NCBI GenBank assembly: GCA_019454045.1
Contig: SKCR01021136.1
Location: 1-64,000, forward strand
Direction: 5' to 3'
Source: Zanthoxylum bungeanum
Taxonomy: Eukaryota > Streptophyta > Magnoliopsida > Sapindales > Rutaceae
DNA: 64,000 nucleotides
This document shows, in pieces, positions 48,825-59,344 of this stretch. The notes under the pieces were generated by a model that did not search any database, was not told the origin of the DNA, and saw only the letters and a program-made list of their open reading frames with translations. Positions within the stretch are counted from its first letter, which is position 1. Every line of letters starts with the position of its first letter. A program made the translations under genes and the position numbers.

Positions 48825-50951
48825 TGTTCGGAAAATCTACGGTCCTGAGGATCGATTAAAGCGATGAAACATACATGTGAATACACGAGGAAGTTGCGGA
48901 ATACTTACATCGATCGGTTGAGGCGATGCGTCGAAGAACAAAACTTCAAGCTTTGCCCTCCTAGGTGTCGGCTGTGAGCAGTTTTTGGCCTCCATGAATA
49001 CGGTCATCACCTCCATTGGTGCTCCAAGCTCCTCAAATGGTGATTCCAAGCTCACAGGTGCGGTTCTCTATCACCTTCGCAAGACTCCGAAAGTGTGCTA
49101 GCACTTGTGAAAAATTGCAACAATTCTTCACTTTACTTCTTTTGGCTCACGGTGAAACCAGTGAAGAAATAAGAAAATCAGCCCATGGCCGAGTGAGGAG
49201 AGAAGAGAATGAGAGAGGAAGTGTGTTAGGTTGTTGGCAAAATGTGTATCTAATAAACTTCTTTGATTTTCCAAAAATCAATTAATTGATTTACCAAATT
49301 TTTGGCTTTCAAAAGTCAAACCATTTAAAGCCACAACCACTTCCATCAACTATTCACTCAATCAAGTGACAAGTTGTTACATCAATCAAAGTGACAAGTG
49401 ATTTGACGCTTGATGTGACTTACGGGCCGCACTTGAATTCGAAATACGAGTGCGCTCGCAAACACTCCCGGGCTCGGGTTCGCTAATTCTAAATTAACGA
49501 ATTTTCCGTTGCGACGTAATTAAATAATTATGCCTAGCAAAATCACTATTCACGTCGCTAACGAATTAATTCTAAATTAACTCGTTCGCCCGAATTAAAA
49601 TCTAATTTCAATTCCGCGTCGAAATCCAATTTCGTATAATATATCGAATATATTATTTTATCGATTAATTCCAAATTAATCGTTCTCTCTCTTTAATTAA
49701 TATTTTATCCCAGATAAAATATCTCCGTAATTAATCCCAGATTAATTTTCTCTCTCATCTAATTAATCCCAGATTAATAAAGTGCGAGTCATACGTCATC
49801 GGTGAATCTTCGGGAAGCGACCCATGAGATCCCCGGATATGTTGGCAGTAAATCCGGTCGTCGGACTATCCGAACACGTAAGTACCTAGTAATACGTTTG
49901 TACCGATTTACAAGACAAGGTTGGCTTCTAGCAAAGCGTCATGCCTACCCAATTCTCCAGAAATATCTTTACAAGAATAAGTGATCTATATCAGGCGTAG
50001 TATACGTAGTATTGCGTATTTCAATCCAGTATCGGATGTCAAGGTTGGCTTCTAGCAAAGCGTCATGCCTACCCAATTCTCCAGAAATATCTTTACAGGA
50101 ATAAGTGATCTATATCAGGCGTAGTATACGTAGTATTGTGTATTTCAATCCAGTATCGGATGTCACATGCTACGCCTGGGGCTGGAATTGTGTCTGCCTC
50201 GTACGAAGCACATATCGGATCTCTAGTAACTAGTCTCTATAATCGGATATACATGACCTAGTCATAATATCCCGATAGCTGCAGCATTTAAGAGAACCAG
50301 TCTCGTATCCTACGTGACCATCATCTCCACTATGACTGGAGTGATACTTCCATCTCGACATCACACCCAACACACTACGATTCTCAATATACCCAGCAGA
50401 GGCGTACACAGAACCTGTTAAAGTCCTGGATGACCAAAACCAAAGTATATTGATTGTCGCAAGTATTAGTGGTGCAAGTATCATGTTAAGACCAAATACA
50501 CCTACCCTGATTTCGGACTTCCATAGACACATAGTCATACTACCAATGGAATTCCGAAGGGGTCTATCCAGAGCGAAGCTGTTTCCCGTACCATCGGTAA
50601 ATATAACCTCCTATTACACTTGCATGAGTATCCTATACCCAAATATATGAGAACTATGTTGTTATGCCCTCACAACGCGCACAAGTGTAATACTAGTCTT
50701 TTACGCATTGTCGATGTCTAATCTCGATAATACTCTGACTATGGATATTTAATGATTAAACCTTCGTGGATTGATATTGTCTCATATCATCTCAATCCAG
50801 GAACTAATCATAAGGATCTTCTATCATTTATACATCTTGGTGATCTAATCACAAATGATAAAAGAGCAATCTCCTTTGTCACATAGTTAATTTGTACAAC
50901 ATCACCATGATCTGTATAAATAGTGACGCTATGGGTCATAACTGTCCAACA
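48825..50951 (-). mobile_element. Solo copia LTR in the leader, related to the host element
   Basis: 2127 bp, ends TGTTCGGAAAATC and GTCCAACA, flanked by AAAAC (48820-48824 and 50952-50956). It is a diverged relative of the 52645-56675 LTR: shared blocks include TTTTCCGTTGCGAC, GGAAGCGACCCATGAGATCC and CGTATTGTC/GTATTGCGTATT. It carries an internal 124-bp direct duplication at 49917-50164. No internal region remains. Confidence 0.9.
49917..50164. repeat. 124-bp direct duplication inside the solo LTR
   Basis: 49917-50040 and 50041-50164 are almost identical (both start AAGGTTGGCTTCTAGCAAAG). The single-copy state is seen in the related LTRs at about 41200 and 53690, so the duplication is private to this copy. 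Confidence 0.92.
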
Positions 50952-50956
50952 AAAAC

Positions 50957-52629
50957 TTCATAATCCATGTCGATGAACAAGAAGTGACCTTGACTTTGAC
51001 CAACAAATCACAACTTGCCCAAGACATGCGATATGGAACAAAGCTTCTGTGGTTCAAACACATCTGCGATGGACATTGATCTTGACTTTGGCCAACAAAC
51101 CAATGCCAATCTTTAATCTTGAGAGAAAACCACTCAATGGAAGGAATTCGCTTAATATTTGTTTGAGGTTTTTTCGCATAAATTGGCAACCAATTTATTA
51201 TCTTTGATTAGGTCTCATCATACACCCTTAAGCATGCATTCTAAAAGCATAATAAGGCGCGAAATAAATAATAACGATATACGGATGGATATTCAACAAA
51301 TTGTTCCTAGAACAAATCTCTCACTTTCATCTCCTCGGCTAGCACTATACTTACTTCTACCCCAATTACATAATACAATAAAGAAACCTCATTTACATTG
51401 AAGGGAATTGGTGAGAAGAGAAGTACAAAGAGTCAAGAGATAAAGGCTGGACACGCAGGTCCAATTTAATAAATTCTAAATTTATTACAATAATTTCCAA
51501 AATTACCCTCACCCATCTAATATCCATCTGATATACATTATTCATATAATACATCCATGTATTCACACAAAGCATGTTATTCAATCAATCTAATACAATT
51601 AATTAATCTTTGAATTAATGATCATCCAATGTTCAAACAACGATTTGATTTGCGCGAGTCCAACTCGTTTAAGAATAAGTACTCAAAGTGCGAATTCTTG
51701 AATTATATCGAACTACAATATTAAATCCAATTTAATTCATATTCAATACTAATTATATTTAATTCTAAATTAAATAATTACACTTAATTATGTGTCTTTT
51801 AGACTTAGATTCTAAATCCAATCTAAATGGGTCTCAAAGGCCCAATTAACATCCAATGTCAATTTAATTAAAGTCCAATGAGCTTTTAATTAATGTCTTA
51901 AGGCATGGACTTTGGCAACCAAAGCCCAATAAGGAATCACCCTTTGCCATAAAATTAATTTTGGCCCATTAGGCCCAATTAAATATTTAAAGGCTCATTT
52001 ATTATATTTGGACTTTATGGAATGATTTTATGCCCAATTTGGATCCAATCTAATTGTCCTAAACCAATTTGGCCCAACCAAGCCCATTAAGCCCAAATAT
52101 AATAATTTTAGCCCAATTCCAAATTGAAGACTAATTTATTTAATTACAATATTCCAAATATCACAATTTTTAATTAAAGTGTATTAGCCATGATTAATTA
52201 GTTAAATTAATATTTCCAAAACACCAATTTACCTAATTAATCATGCTTTAATACGTCCAATTCATGTCCAACACAATTGAAGCAAAATCAATTCATTCCA
52301 TGCTTACATAGCTCACGGTTTTCATGCATTTTTACATCCAATTTTGATTTCAATCCAATTAAATCACAAATCAATATACCCATGCATTTAAACACATCCA
52401 ATGGTCTAAATTCAAAAAAACACAATGAGCTTCTAAGGTCCAACATATTCGGCTATGGCATCTAATTTGGGGAAAATTAATCTAATCAATTTTTCTCAAA
52501 ATTAATCATGCATAACTCTAAGTTATCATAATCTAAGCATAACCAAACATTCAATTTGAAGATATCATGCTCAAATCACAAAATCCCCAAAATAAAGTCT
52601 ATGAACTCTAATTATTTCATGCTTAAAAT
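50957..52629 (-). other. Copia leader, part next to the primer site
   Basis: AT-rich non-coding DNA between the primer binding site and the solo LTR. It has many repeats of GGCCCAATT/AAGCCCAAT (about 51830-52110). Together with 48320-48824 it makes an untranslated leader of about 2.2 kb, unusually long. A further old insertion inside cannot be excluded. Confidence 0.55.
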
Positions 52630-52643
52630 TGGCTCTGATACCA
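52630..52643 (-). other. Primer binding site complementary to initiator tRNA-Met
   Basis: The plus strand TGGCTCTGATACCA equals the 3' end of plant initiator tRNA-Met. The minus strand is thus TGGTATCAGAGCCA, the standard copia primer site, one base from the LTR edge at 52645. Confidence 0.93.
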
Positions 52644-52644
52644 T

Positions 52645-55600
52645 TGTTAGGTTCTCCTAGAACATGCCAAAGATCTATTAAGCATAAAAGTTTGTGTGAA
52701 TAAACAAAGTAAGTTTGTGGAAAATACTTACATTGAGCGGATTGTGGATGTAGAGATAACAAAAATTTTGTAACCTTTGAGAAGTGCACCAAGCCCTCCT
52801 TTGTATGAATGTTGAGCTCCAAGCTTTGATCTTTGAATTCCAAACTCAAGGGGATAGTTTCTCTATCACCTTTGTAGACTCTTTTGTTGTGCTAGCAATC
52901 AAGATTTTGAAACAAAATCAAGAACTCATGAACCCTAGGTTCACGCCAAGAGAATGAGAGGGAAGAGGTTTCGGCAATTTGCTAAGGGAGAGAGAGATGT
53001 GTGTTTCTATTTTTATTTTTGTTTTATGTATATTTGATTTCCAAAGTCAAATTCCATTTAAAAAAAATCAAGTAGGTAAAAGTCTTTCACAAATCACAAA
53101 ATGTGTAAGACAAGTTACCAAAATCTCTACCAACTTATATCAACAAAAAGTTGATAAAGTTGACTAGTGATGTGACTAGGTGGGCTCCACTTTAAATTCA
53201 AAATTCGAGTGGGCCCGCAAAATATATTTCGGGCTCGGGTTCGTTAATTCCGAATTATCGAATTTTCCGTTGCGACTTAATTAAATCAAATTTAATTAAA
53301 TAATAATGCCTCGCAAAATTATTACGAAAGTCACTTACGAATTAATTCTAAATTAATTCGTTCGCCCGAATTAAAATCTAATTTTAATTCCGCTTTGAAA
53401 TCTAATTTCATTTAATATATCGAATATATTATTTAATCGATTAATTCCAAATTAATCGTTCTCTCTCTACTAATCGAATTTTATCCCAGATAAATTCTCG
53501 CCGCAATTAATCCTAGATTAATTTTCTCTCTCTCATAATTAATCCCAGATTAATTTTGTTCGAGTCAAACGTCATCAGTGAATCTTTAGGAAGCTACCCA
53601 TGAGACCCTGGATATGTTGGCAGTAAATCTGGTAATCGGACTATCCGAATTCGTGCGTACCCGGTACCACGTTCTTACCGATTTACAAGACATGGTTGGC
53701 TTCTAGCAAAGTATCGTGCCTACCCAATTCTCCAGAAATATTCTTTTAAGGAATACATAATCTATAACAGGCATAGTATACTAAGTATTGCGTATTGAGA
53801 TCCAGTATCGAATGTCACATGCTAGGCCTGGGGTTGGAATAGTGTCTGCCCCGTATGAAGCATATATCGGATCACTAGCAACTAGTCTCTTTAATCGGAT
53901 AATCATGACCTTGTCATATTATCCCGATAGTTGCAACATAATAGAGTACCAGTTCCGTATCTCTGCATGATTGACCGGTGCTTACACATGCGTATAACGC
54001 AAGCGCACATATCATTTAAGTAGTATAAAAAGTATCGATCCCACGAGGAATTAAAACATTATCTATTAATTTTTATGAGGCCAAATGATTACTAGTATCT
54101 AACAGATTGTTTGATTGATTTGAAATGGTGATGATTCTAAATTTAAAAACAAGTAAATAAAACTGCTTGAAAGTAGGTTTAAGCAAATTCAATATTAAGA
54201 ACTATCTAGGGTTGTGATTTATTCCAATATTATTTAAAGATGAAGTAATTATCTTATAGTTGGGTAATATATTGATTTACTAACCTGGAACACTAAATTA
54301 TGTAAAAGCCTCTTCCGATGGTCAATTACAAATACCCAGTATAACCCAATAGAACCATATGTCTATGTCAACCAAATTACCTGGATTCATTAAGATCAAG
54401 TTCCAATTATGGCTACCCCCGCCCGACAGGTATATTCATATCCTGTAAGGAAATCTTTTAAAGGGTATCTATCCTCAAGGAAGATCGTGGGCTATTGAGT
54501 CTAAGGTCTTAAACCTGAAATCCATATGTCTAGTTCATTTTAAGTTTACCTAATCAATTTTATTAGTGGCCAGTTAATAAAAAATATTAAGATTAAGACT
54601 CAAAAAATAAATCTTTATATTACCCAAACTATAATCTAACCCTTATAAACCGGTGATATTGAAATTTATCACAACCCCAGATATCTAACTTAGTTATAAC
54701 ACATAGCTAGGGCTAGTAAAAACTTAAAAGTAAAAGCCATGAAGTAAAAATGCGGAAAAGTAAATGCGGTAAAGTAAATACTGAAAACTAAATTACAATA
54801 AAATAAAATGAGGTAAAATGAATTACTTTTACTATTTACTATTTTAGATATCTCCCATAAAATAATATATAAACTTATGATAATATTACCAACCAGCCAT
54901 ATAGGTGGTAACCTGATTAAGTCAATATTAAGTCCAACCAGCCATAAAGGCGGAACCAAAATAAACCTGCCATATAGGCGGTAAGAAAATTTAATTACCA
55001 ACCGACCAATCTGGCGGTATCCTTGCTTAGTTAGGTTTAAACCAGTTTAAAATGAATTACCAACCGACCAATATGGCGGTATTCTTTTTAAGTCAAATTT
55101 TAAATAGTGAATATATTATTTTTAAGGGAGATTAATCTAAATAGCAATAGTAAAAGAATTACCTTTCACCCTAGCAGGGGAAGTTACCTCCTCATGGTTG
55201 AATAGTAAAAATTGTAAAAATAAAGAAAGTAAAATACTATTATTACAAATCGTAATTAAAATTTAATTACAAAACAAAAATTAAAAGAAACTAGAGAGAA
55301 GACTCCGTATTTACATCAAAGAAATGAGAGAGAATGGTACAACTGAAACTGAAATCTCGAGCTCAATTTATAGGCGCGGATACGCTTCGGGCGTCGCGAC
55401 GCTGGAACAGTTAGGCGTGGCACGCTGAGGGCTTGACACGTGGCAATTCTGGATAAGGAGATAAGGCGACACGTGGCACGGCGGCTGAGAGCTCAATTAT
55501 TATGCTGATGTGGCAGTGACGTGGCGACACATGGCGAAAAGGAGTGTCGGCACCGTAGGATTGCGACACGTGGCATGCTGTGATTGGTTGATGATGATGT

Positions 55601-56675
55601 GGCGATGACGTGGTATTTTGACTTGGTCAACTGGTGATGTGGATGATGACGTGGCGGTGACGTGGAGTGACACGTGGTAATGGTGATTGTCGGCACCGTA
55701 TGATGCTGACACGTGGCACGACGCTTGTTAGCAGATCGACTGTGATGGTGACACGTGGCACGTCGCACATTAGCAAAGTCAAACTTCTCAAATTCTGACT
55801 CGTTGAACCGGCGCACGTTAGTACTGTTCGGCGCACGTTAGGCGTAGCGACGCGCCAAAATTACCAAAATGCCCTTTTTCCAATTTTCACTGTTTTGGTC
55901 CAAATCACCTCCATAATGTCCTGAAACTTTATTTATCTACAAAATAACACAAAACACATCAAAATATTCACAAAACTCAAGAAACTATACAAAATATTAG
56001 GTTAAATGAGTGGGAAATAGTGATAGATTTACCACTCATCAATGATCATCATCTCCATATGACAGAAGTGATACTTCCATCTTGACATCACACACAATAC
56101 ACTACGATTCTCAATAAACCCAGAAGAGGCGTACACAGAACCTGTTAAAGCCCTGGACGACCAAAACCAAAGCGTACTGATTGTCGCAAGTATTAGCGAT
56201 GTAAGTCTCAGGTTAAGACCAAATATACCTACCCTGATTCGGATTCCCATAGACACATAGTCATACTACCAATGAGATTCCGAGGGGTCTATCCAGAGCG
56301 AAGCTGTTCCTGTACCATCGGTAAACAGAACCTCCTATTACACTTGCATGGGTATCCAATACCCAAATATATAAGAACTATGTCGTTACGCTTCCATAAC
56401 GCGCAAAAGTGTAATACTAGCTTATTCGGCATTATCGATGTCCAGTCTCGATAATACTACGATCAGAGATATTTAATGATTAAACCTTTAGTGGATTGAT
56501 ACTGTCTCATATCTTATAATCCGGAACTAATCATAAGGACTTTTATCATTTATGTATTCAAGTAATCTAATTACAAAATGATAAAATGACAATTTCCTTT
56601 GTCACATAGTTAATATGTGCAAAAACCACAATGTCTTTTACAAATAGTGATGCTATGGGTCACAATTGTCCAACA
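52645..56675 (-). repeat. 5' LTR of the copia element, split by a gypsy solo LTR
   Basis: Ends TGTTAGGTTCTCC and GTCCAACA. It is about 1956 bp once the gypsy LTR and its 5-bp duplication are removed. It aligns with the 3' LTR throughout. It contains AT-rich AATTAATTC repeats (about 53270-53560) also seen in the other copies. Confidence 0.9.
53972..56041 (-). mobile_element. Solo LTR of the Athila-like family, inserted in the copia 5' LTR
   Basis: 2070 bp, starts TGACCGGTG and ends ACTCATCA, flanked by ATGAT (53967-53971 and 56042-56046). The uninterrupted target is seen at about 41488 in the other LTR. It is collinear with 1249-3410, including the CCAACCGACC repeats (about 54990-55085) and the ACGTGG cluster (about 55430-55830). 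No gag or pol remains. Confidence 0.95.
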
Positions 56676-56739
56676 AACAACGCTATATGTTCATATTTTA
56701 ACGTCGCCCATTGAGTTGGCTTATTTTATTACAAATAAT

Positions 56740-56861
56740 AATAATAACTTATTAATAATATATTAATTATAAATAATAATATTTAGAGTACTATAACAAT
56801 AATAATGTTAATAATTACTTATTAATAATATATTAATTATAAATAATAATATTCAGAATAC

Positions 56862-56905
<44 letters not shown>

Positions 56906-56990
56906 TGATGATAATAATAATAATAATTTTTTTACTTATTGATAATATATTAATTCTAAAGTAATATTCAAAATATTATAATAATAATAG
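56740..56990. repeat. AAT microsatellite and AT-rich tandem units in the outer CACTA
   Basis: Three diverged units containing ACTTATTAATAATATATTAA are separated by a long (ATA)n tract at about 56863-56928 with a short ATG interruption. Low-complexity expansion. Confidence 0.85.
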
Positions 56991-57071
56991 TAGTAGTAAC
57001 GACAACAACAACAACAATAACAATAATAATAAGCACACATATATCTTATTTTTTATATCTCACAACAATAA

Positions 57072-57225
57072 GCAGCTCATAGCTTAGTGGTAATTATACT
57101 CCACATTTCAAGAGTTCAAGTCCCACCAATTATATGAATTTGTAAAATTATAAAAATGGATTGTGTGGGCTTAGGTTAAACCCACTGATGGATGATACTA
57201 CGTTTAAGTGTGGGCCCACCTATGA
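57072..57225 (+). mobile_element. SINE-like segment in the outer CACTA
   Basis: A tRNA-like head has an A box (TAGCTTAGTGG, about 57079) and a B box (GTTCAAGTCCC, about 57114) at normal tRNA spacing, followed by a non-tRNA body. No CCA-compatible acceptor stem, so not a tRNA gene. Target duplications are not clear. Confidence 0.45.
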
Positions 57226-57598
57226 TGGCGACACTAAATGTAAGTATTGATAACTATATATATTTTAATAATATTTTTTTAATAATTTTTAATATATTTA
57301 GTGTCGTCAACTTGTCTACATTTAGTGTCGACAATAAAACTGTATATGCTAAAACCTTTTCGCGACCAACTTCTAGTTTTCATTTTTTGCGTTGCTATGT
57401 TTCGACGCAAAAACTTTTGGAGTCAACTTTTTCCTTGTTTAGCGTTGATATTTGGCGACGCTAAAAATCCGTTTTTCTTATAGTGAAAAATTTAAGAATC
57501 GAATTTTTTAGGATATGTTTCAGTTCCACCTCAACATAATAGGGTATCCTATTTTGCACACAAATCAGAGTACATAATGGCATTACCTTAAATACTCG

Positions 57599-57787
57599 AG
57601 AGATTTTTGTATGGAACCGGTACACCACGTAATTAATGTACCATCCAATGTTCATCTGATATGTGGTAATATTTTATTTTAATTTAAAAAAAAAACAGTG
57701 TAACACATGCAAATTTATTACCACGTGTCAGATGAACATTAGATGATACATTTTACGTGATGTATCAGTTACATGTAAAAATCTCCC
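57599..57787. mobile_element. Foldback MITE-like element
   Basis: Arms of about 75-80 bp: the left (GAGATTTTTGTATGGAACCG ... GTTCATCTGATATGTGGTAA) is mirrored by the right (TTACCACGTGTCAGATGAAC ... TTACATGTAAAAATCTC). The loop is a short poly-A/T tract. It can form a long hairpin. It lies just outside the outer CACTA end. Confidence 0.7.
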
Positions 57788-57789
57788 CA

Positions 57790-59344
57790 AATATCTATGT
57801 TTAGGATGGATTTGAATTCACTGTTGATTTGATTTTTGTATTGATCGATTGATAATTGAAGGATAAGTGTATATTCGTGATATCAAATCTTACAAGTACA
57901 TAATTATAAACACATATATGATATATGACATAAGATCTGTAAAATATCAATACTATAACTTAAATCAATACTAGATCTGAATTCATGTAGAATACCTCAC
58001 ATTAATTACATAAGTTCAGCAGGATGAATGTTCCCCATATTATAGAAGTCAAATCTACACGCCCCATGACCATATTGCTTTCTCAAAAAGGTTAAAAAAA
58101 ATGAACTCATTTTATGACGATAATTAAACCAGGACGAAGGAAGTTGTCATGGAGCAACACAATGTGTATAATATACCAGAACATCAATATACTACGTCCT
58201 TAGCAATGACAACGGGTAGAGTTTGGTATGAGTTTTATTATACTAAATCTGCACCCGTTTAAAAAGTAAAATATCAAATCCTATCCATATTCATCGCGGG
58301 TTTGATTTTTAATTACTCAACTCGTTTTAGAAATTTATAACCATTATCAAACTCACATGCGTATAGACCTGCTGAAATTTTTATCAGTTTCTAACTTCTA
58401 AGCACTAATAAAACGACTAAAAATTTTCTACTGGGACAAAAAAAAAATCAGCACAAAGAATCGAAACGTTGAAGGCGGCTTAAGTAGCTGAAAGATTTTC
58501 AATTATTATTTACCTTTTCAAATGCTTTTGATGAGAATGTCATTGTTATTCAGTTACTAGAATGAAGGTGATTTCTTTTTAAACAAACCAAATATATTAG
58601 AACATAACAGAGAGTGTTTAAAACCGAGTTTGTTCCTGTCTACTGTTAGTTAATTAATTGTGAACAAATCCATTTCCAGTGATACTAAAGACTTCAACCC
58701 TCGCCCACCAGCGATCACAGTAAACCTTCTTGCTTTTACTTGTAATATTACAACTTTTACATGGCGCCAAGGTCTCAGATTGTAATTTTTTTTTTTTTTT
58801 TTGAAAAAATTCGAACTCCTACACTTTAAGTTTATTTTGAGAATATGAGATCACGAGACTATTAGTCCAATAATAAAGTCTTGGACTGTAATTATTTGTT
58901 AAGATTCATGAGAAATTATTACTCAATTTGTTTTCCAAGTTGCTCAATTATATTAGCAATAAATATATAATGCCATTCTAATTGAGGTTTAAGTTGTTTC
59001 TTTTTAACAAACGTGTGAAGATATTATTAGATTGTCGGGTGGATGATTTGGTATCACGGTTGTATAATAAAATTTTTACCTCTTGAGATCATTCATGGGG
59101 GAAATTGATAAGTTGTGAACGTGGATATTAATTATTACAAGCTTACAACAAAATGTTTTTGAGTATTAAAATAAATTCAATTTTGATTACTTCACTCCAC
59201 TGTAAGAGACAAAACAATCCATGAAAACACATAAAGGGCCGTGCCCTAAAGCTGAAAAGGGCCAATATAAGTTACAATTGATGGAAAAATTAATCTCTGC
59301 AAAGAAACTTGAATCCATGCACGCATGATTGATGATAAACAAAA
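57790..59344. other. Intergenic downstream of the second laccase
   Basis: No gene supported. About 58190-58340 has CGGGTAGAGTTTG/CGCGGGTTTG-type repeats reminiscent of non-autonomous hAT elements. About 58786-58884 is SINE-like (listed separately). About 59035-59090 is a partial copy of the foldback family at 29793. Confidence 0.5.
58786..58884 (-). mobile_element. Short SINE-like element
   Basis: On the minus strand there is a GAGTTCGAATT B-box-like sequence followed by a poly-A tail (poly-T at 58786-58801 on plus). Flanks ATTGTAATT and ACTGTAATT look like a short target duplication with one mismatch. No convincing A box, so assignment is weak. Confidence 0.4.

Larger units (their letters stand above)
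37923..56675 (-). mobile_element. Copia retrotransposon, full length but decayed, with four younger insertions
   Basis: Minus strand: 5' LTR 56675-52645, Met-tRNA primer site 52643-52630, non-coding leader, gag from 48319, protease, integrase, reverse transcriptase, RNase H to about 42409, polypurine tract 42408-42395, and 3' LTR 42394-37923. Flanking pentamers are AGCAA (left) and AACAA (right), one mismatch apart, inside the outer CACTA. Without insertions the LTRs are about 1.95-1.97 kb and differ by about 4% over the 145 bp I compared. Insertions are a CACTA in the 3' LTR and solo LTRs in RT, in the leader and in the 5' LTR. In-frame stops and frameshifts show it is inactive. Confidence 0.92.
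37707..57485. mobile_element. Outer CACTA element, split by a nested copia insertion
   Basis: The left end is CACTACAATAAAATG (37707). The right end, read inverted, is CACTATAAGAAAAACGG (57485). Both are flanked by AAA (37704-37706 and 57486-57488), the 3-bp target duplication expected of CACTA elements. Subterminal repeats of the form TTTAGCGTCG occur at both ends. Removing the copia insertion (37923-56675) leaves about 1.0 kb with no transposase, so it was non-autonomous. Its right part (56676-57485) holds AAT microsatellites and a SINE-like segment. A relative lies at 62575. Confidence 0.85.

Noticed and set aside
57079..57130. A tRNA gene
   Set aside because: A and B boxes are present, but no acceptor stem pairing or convincing anticodon arm; better explained as SINE.
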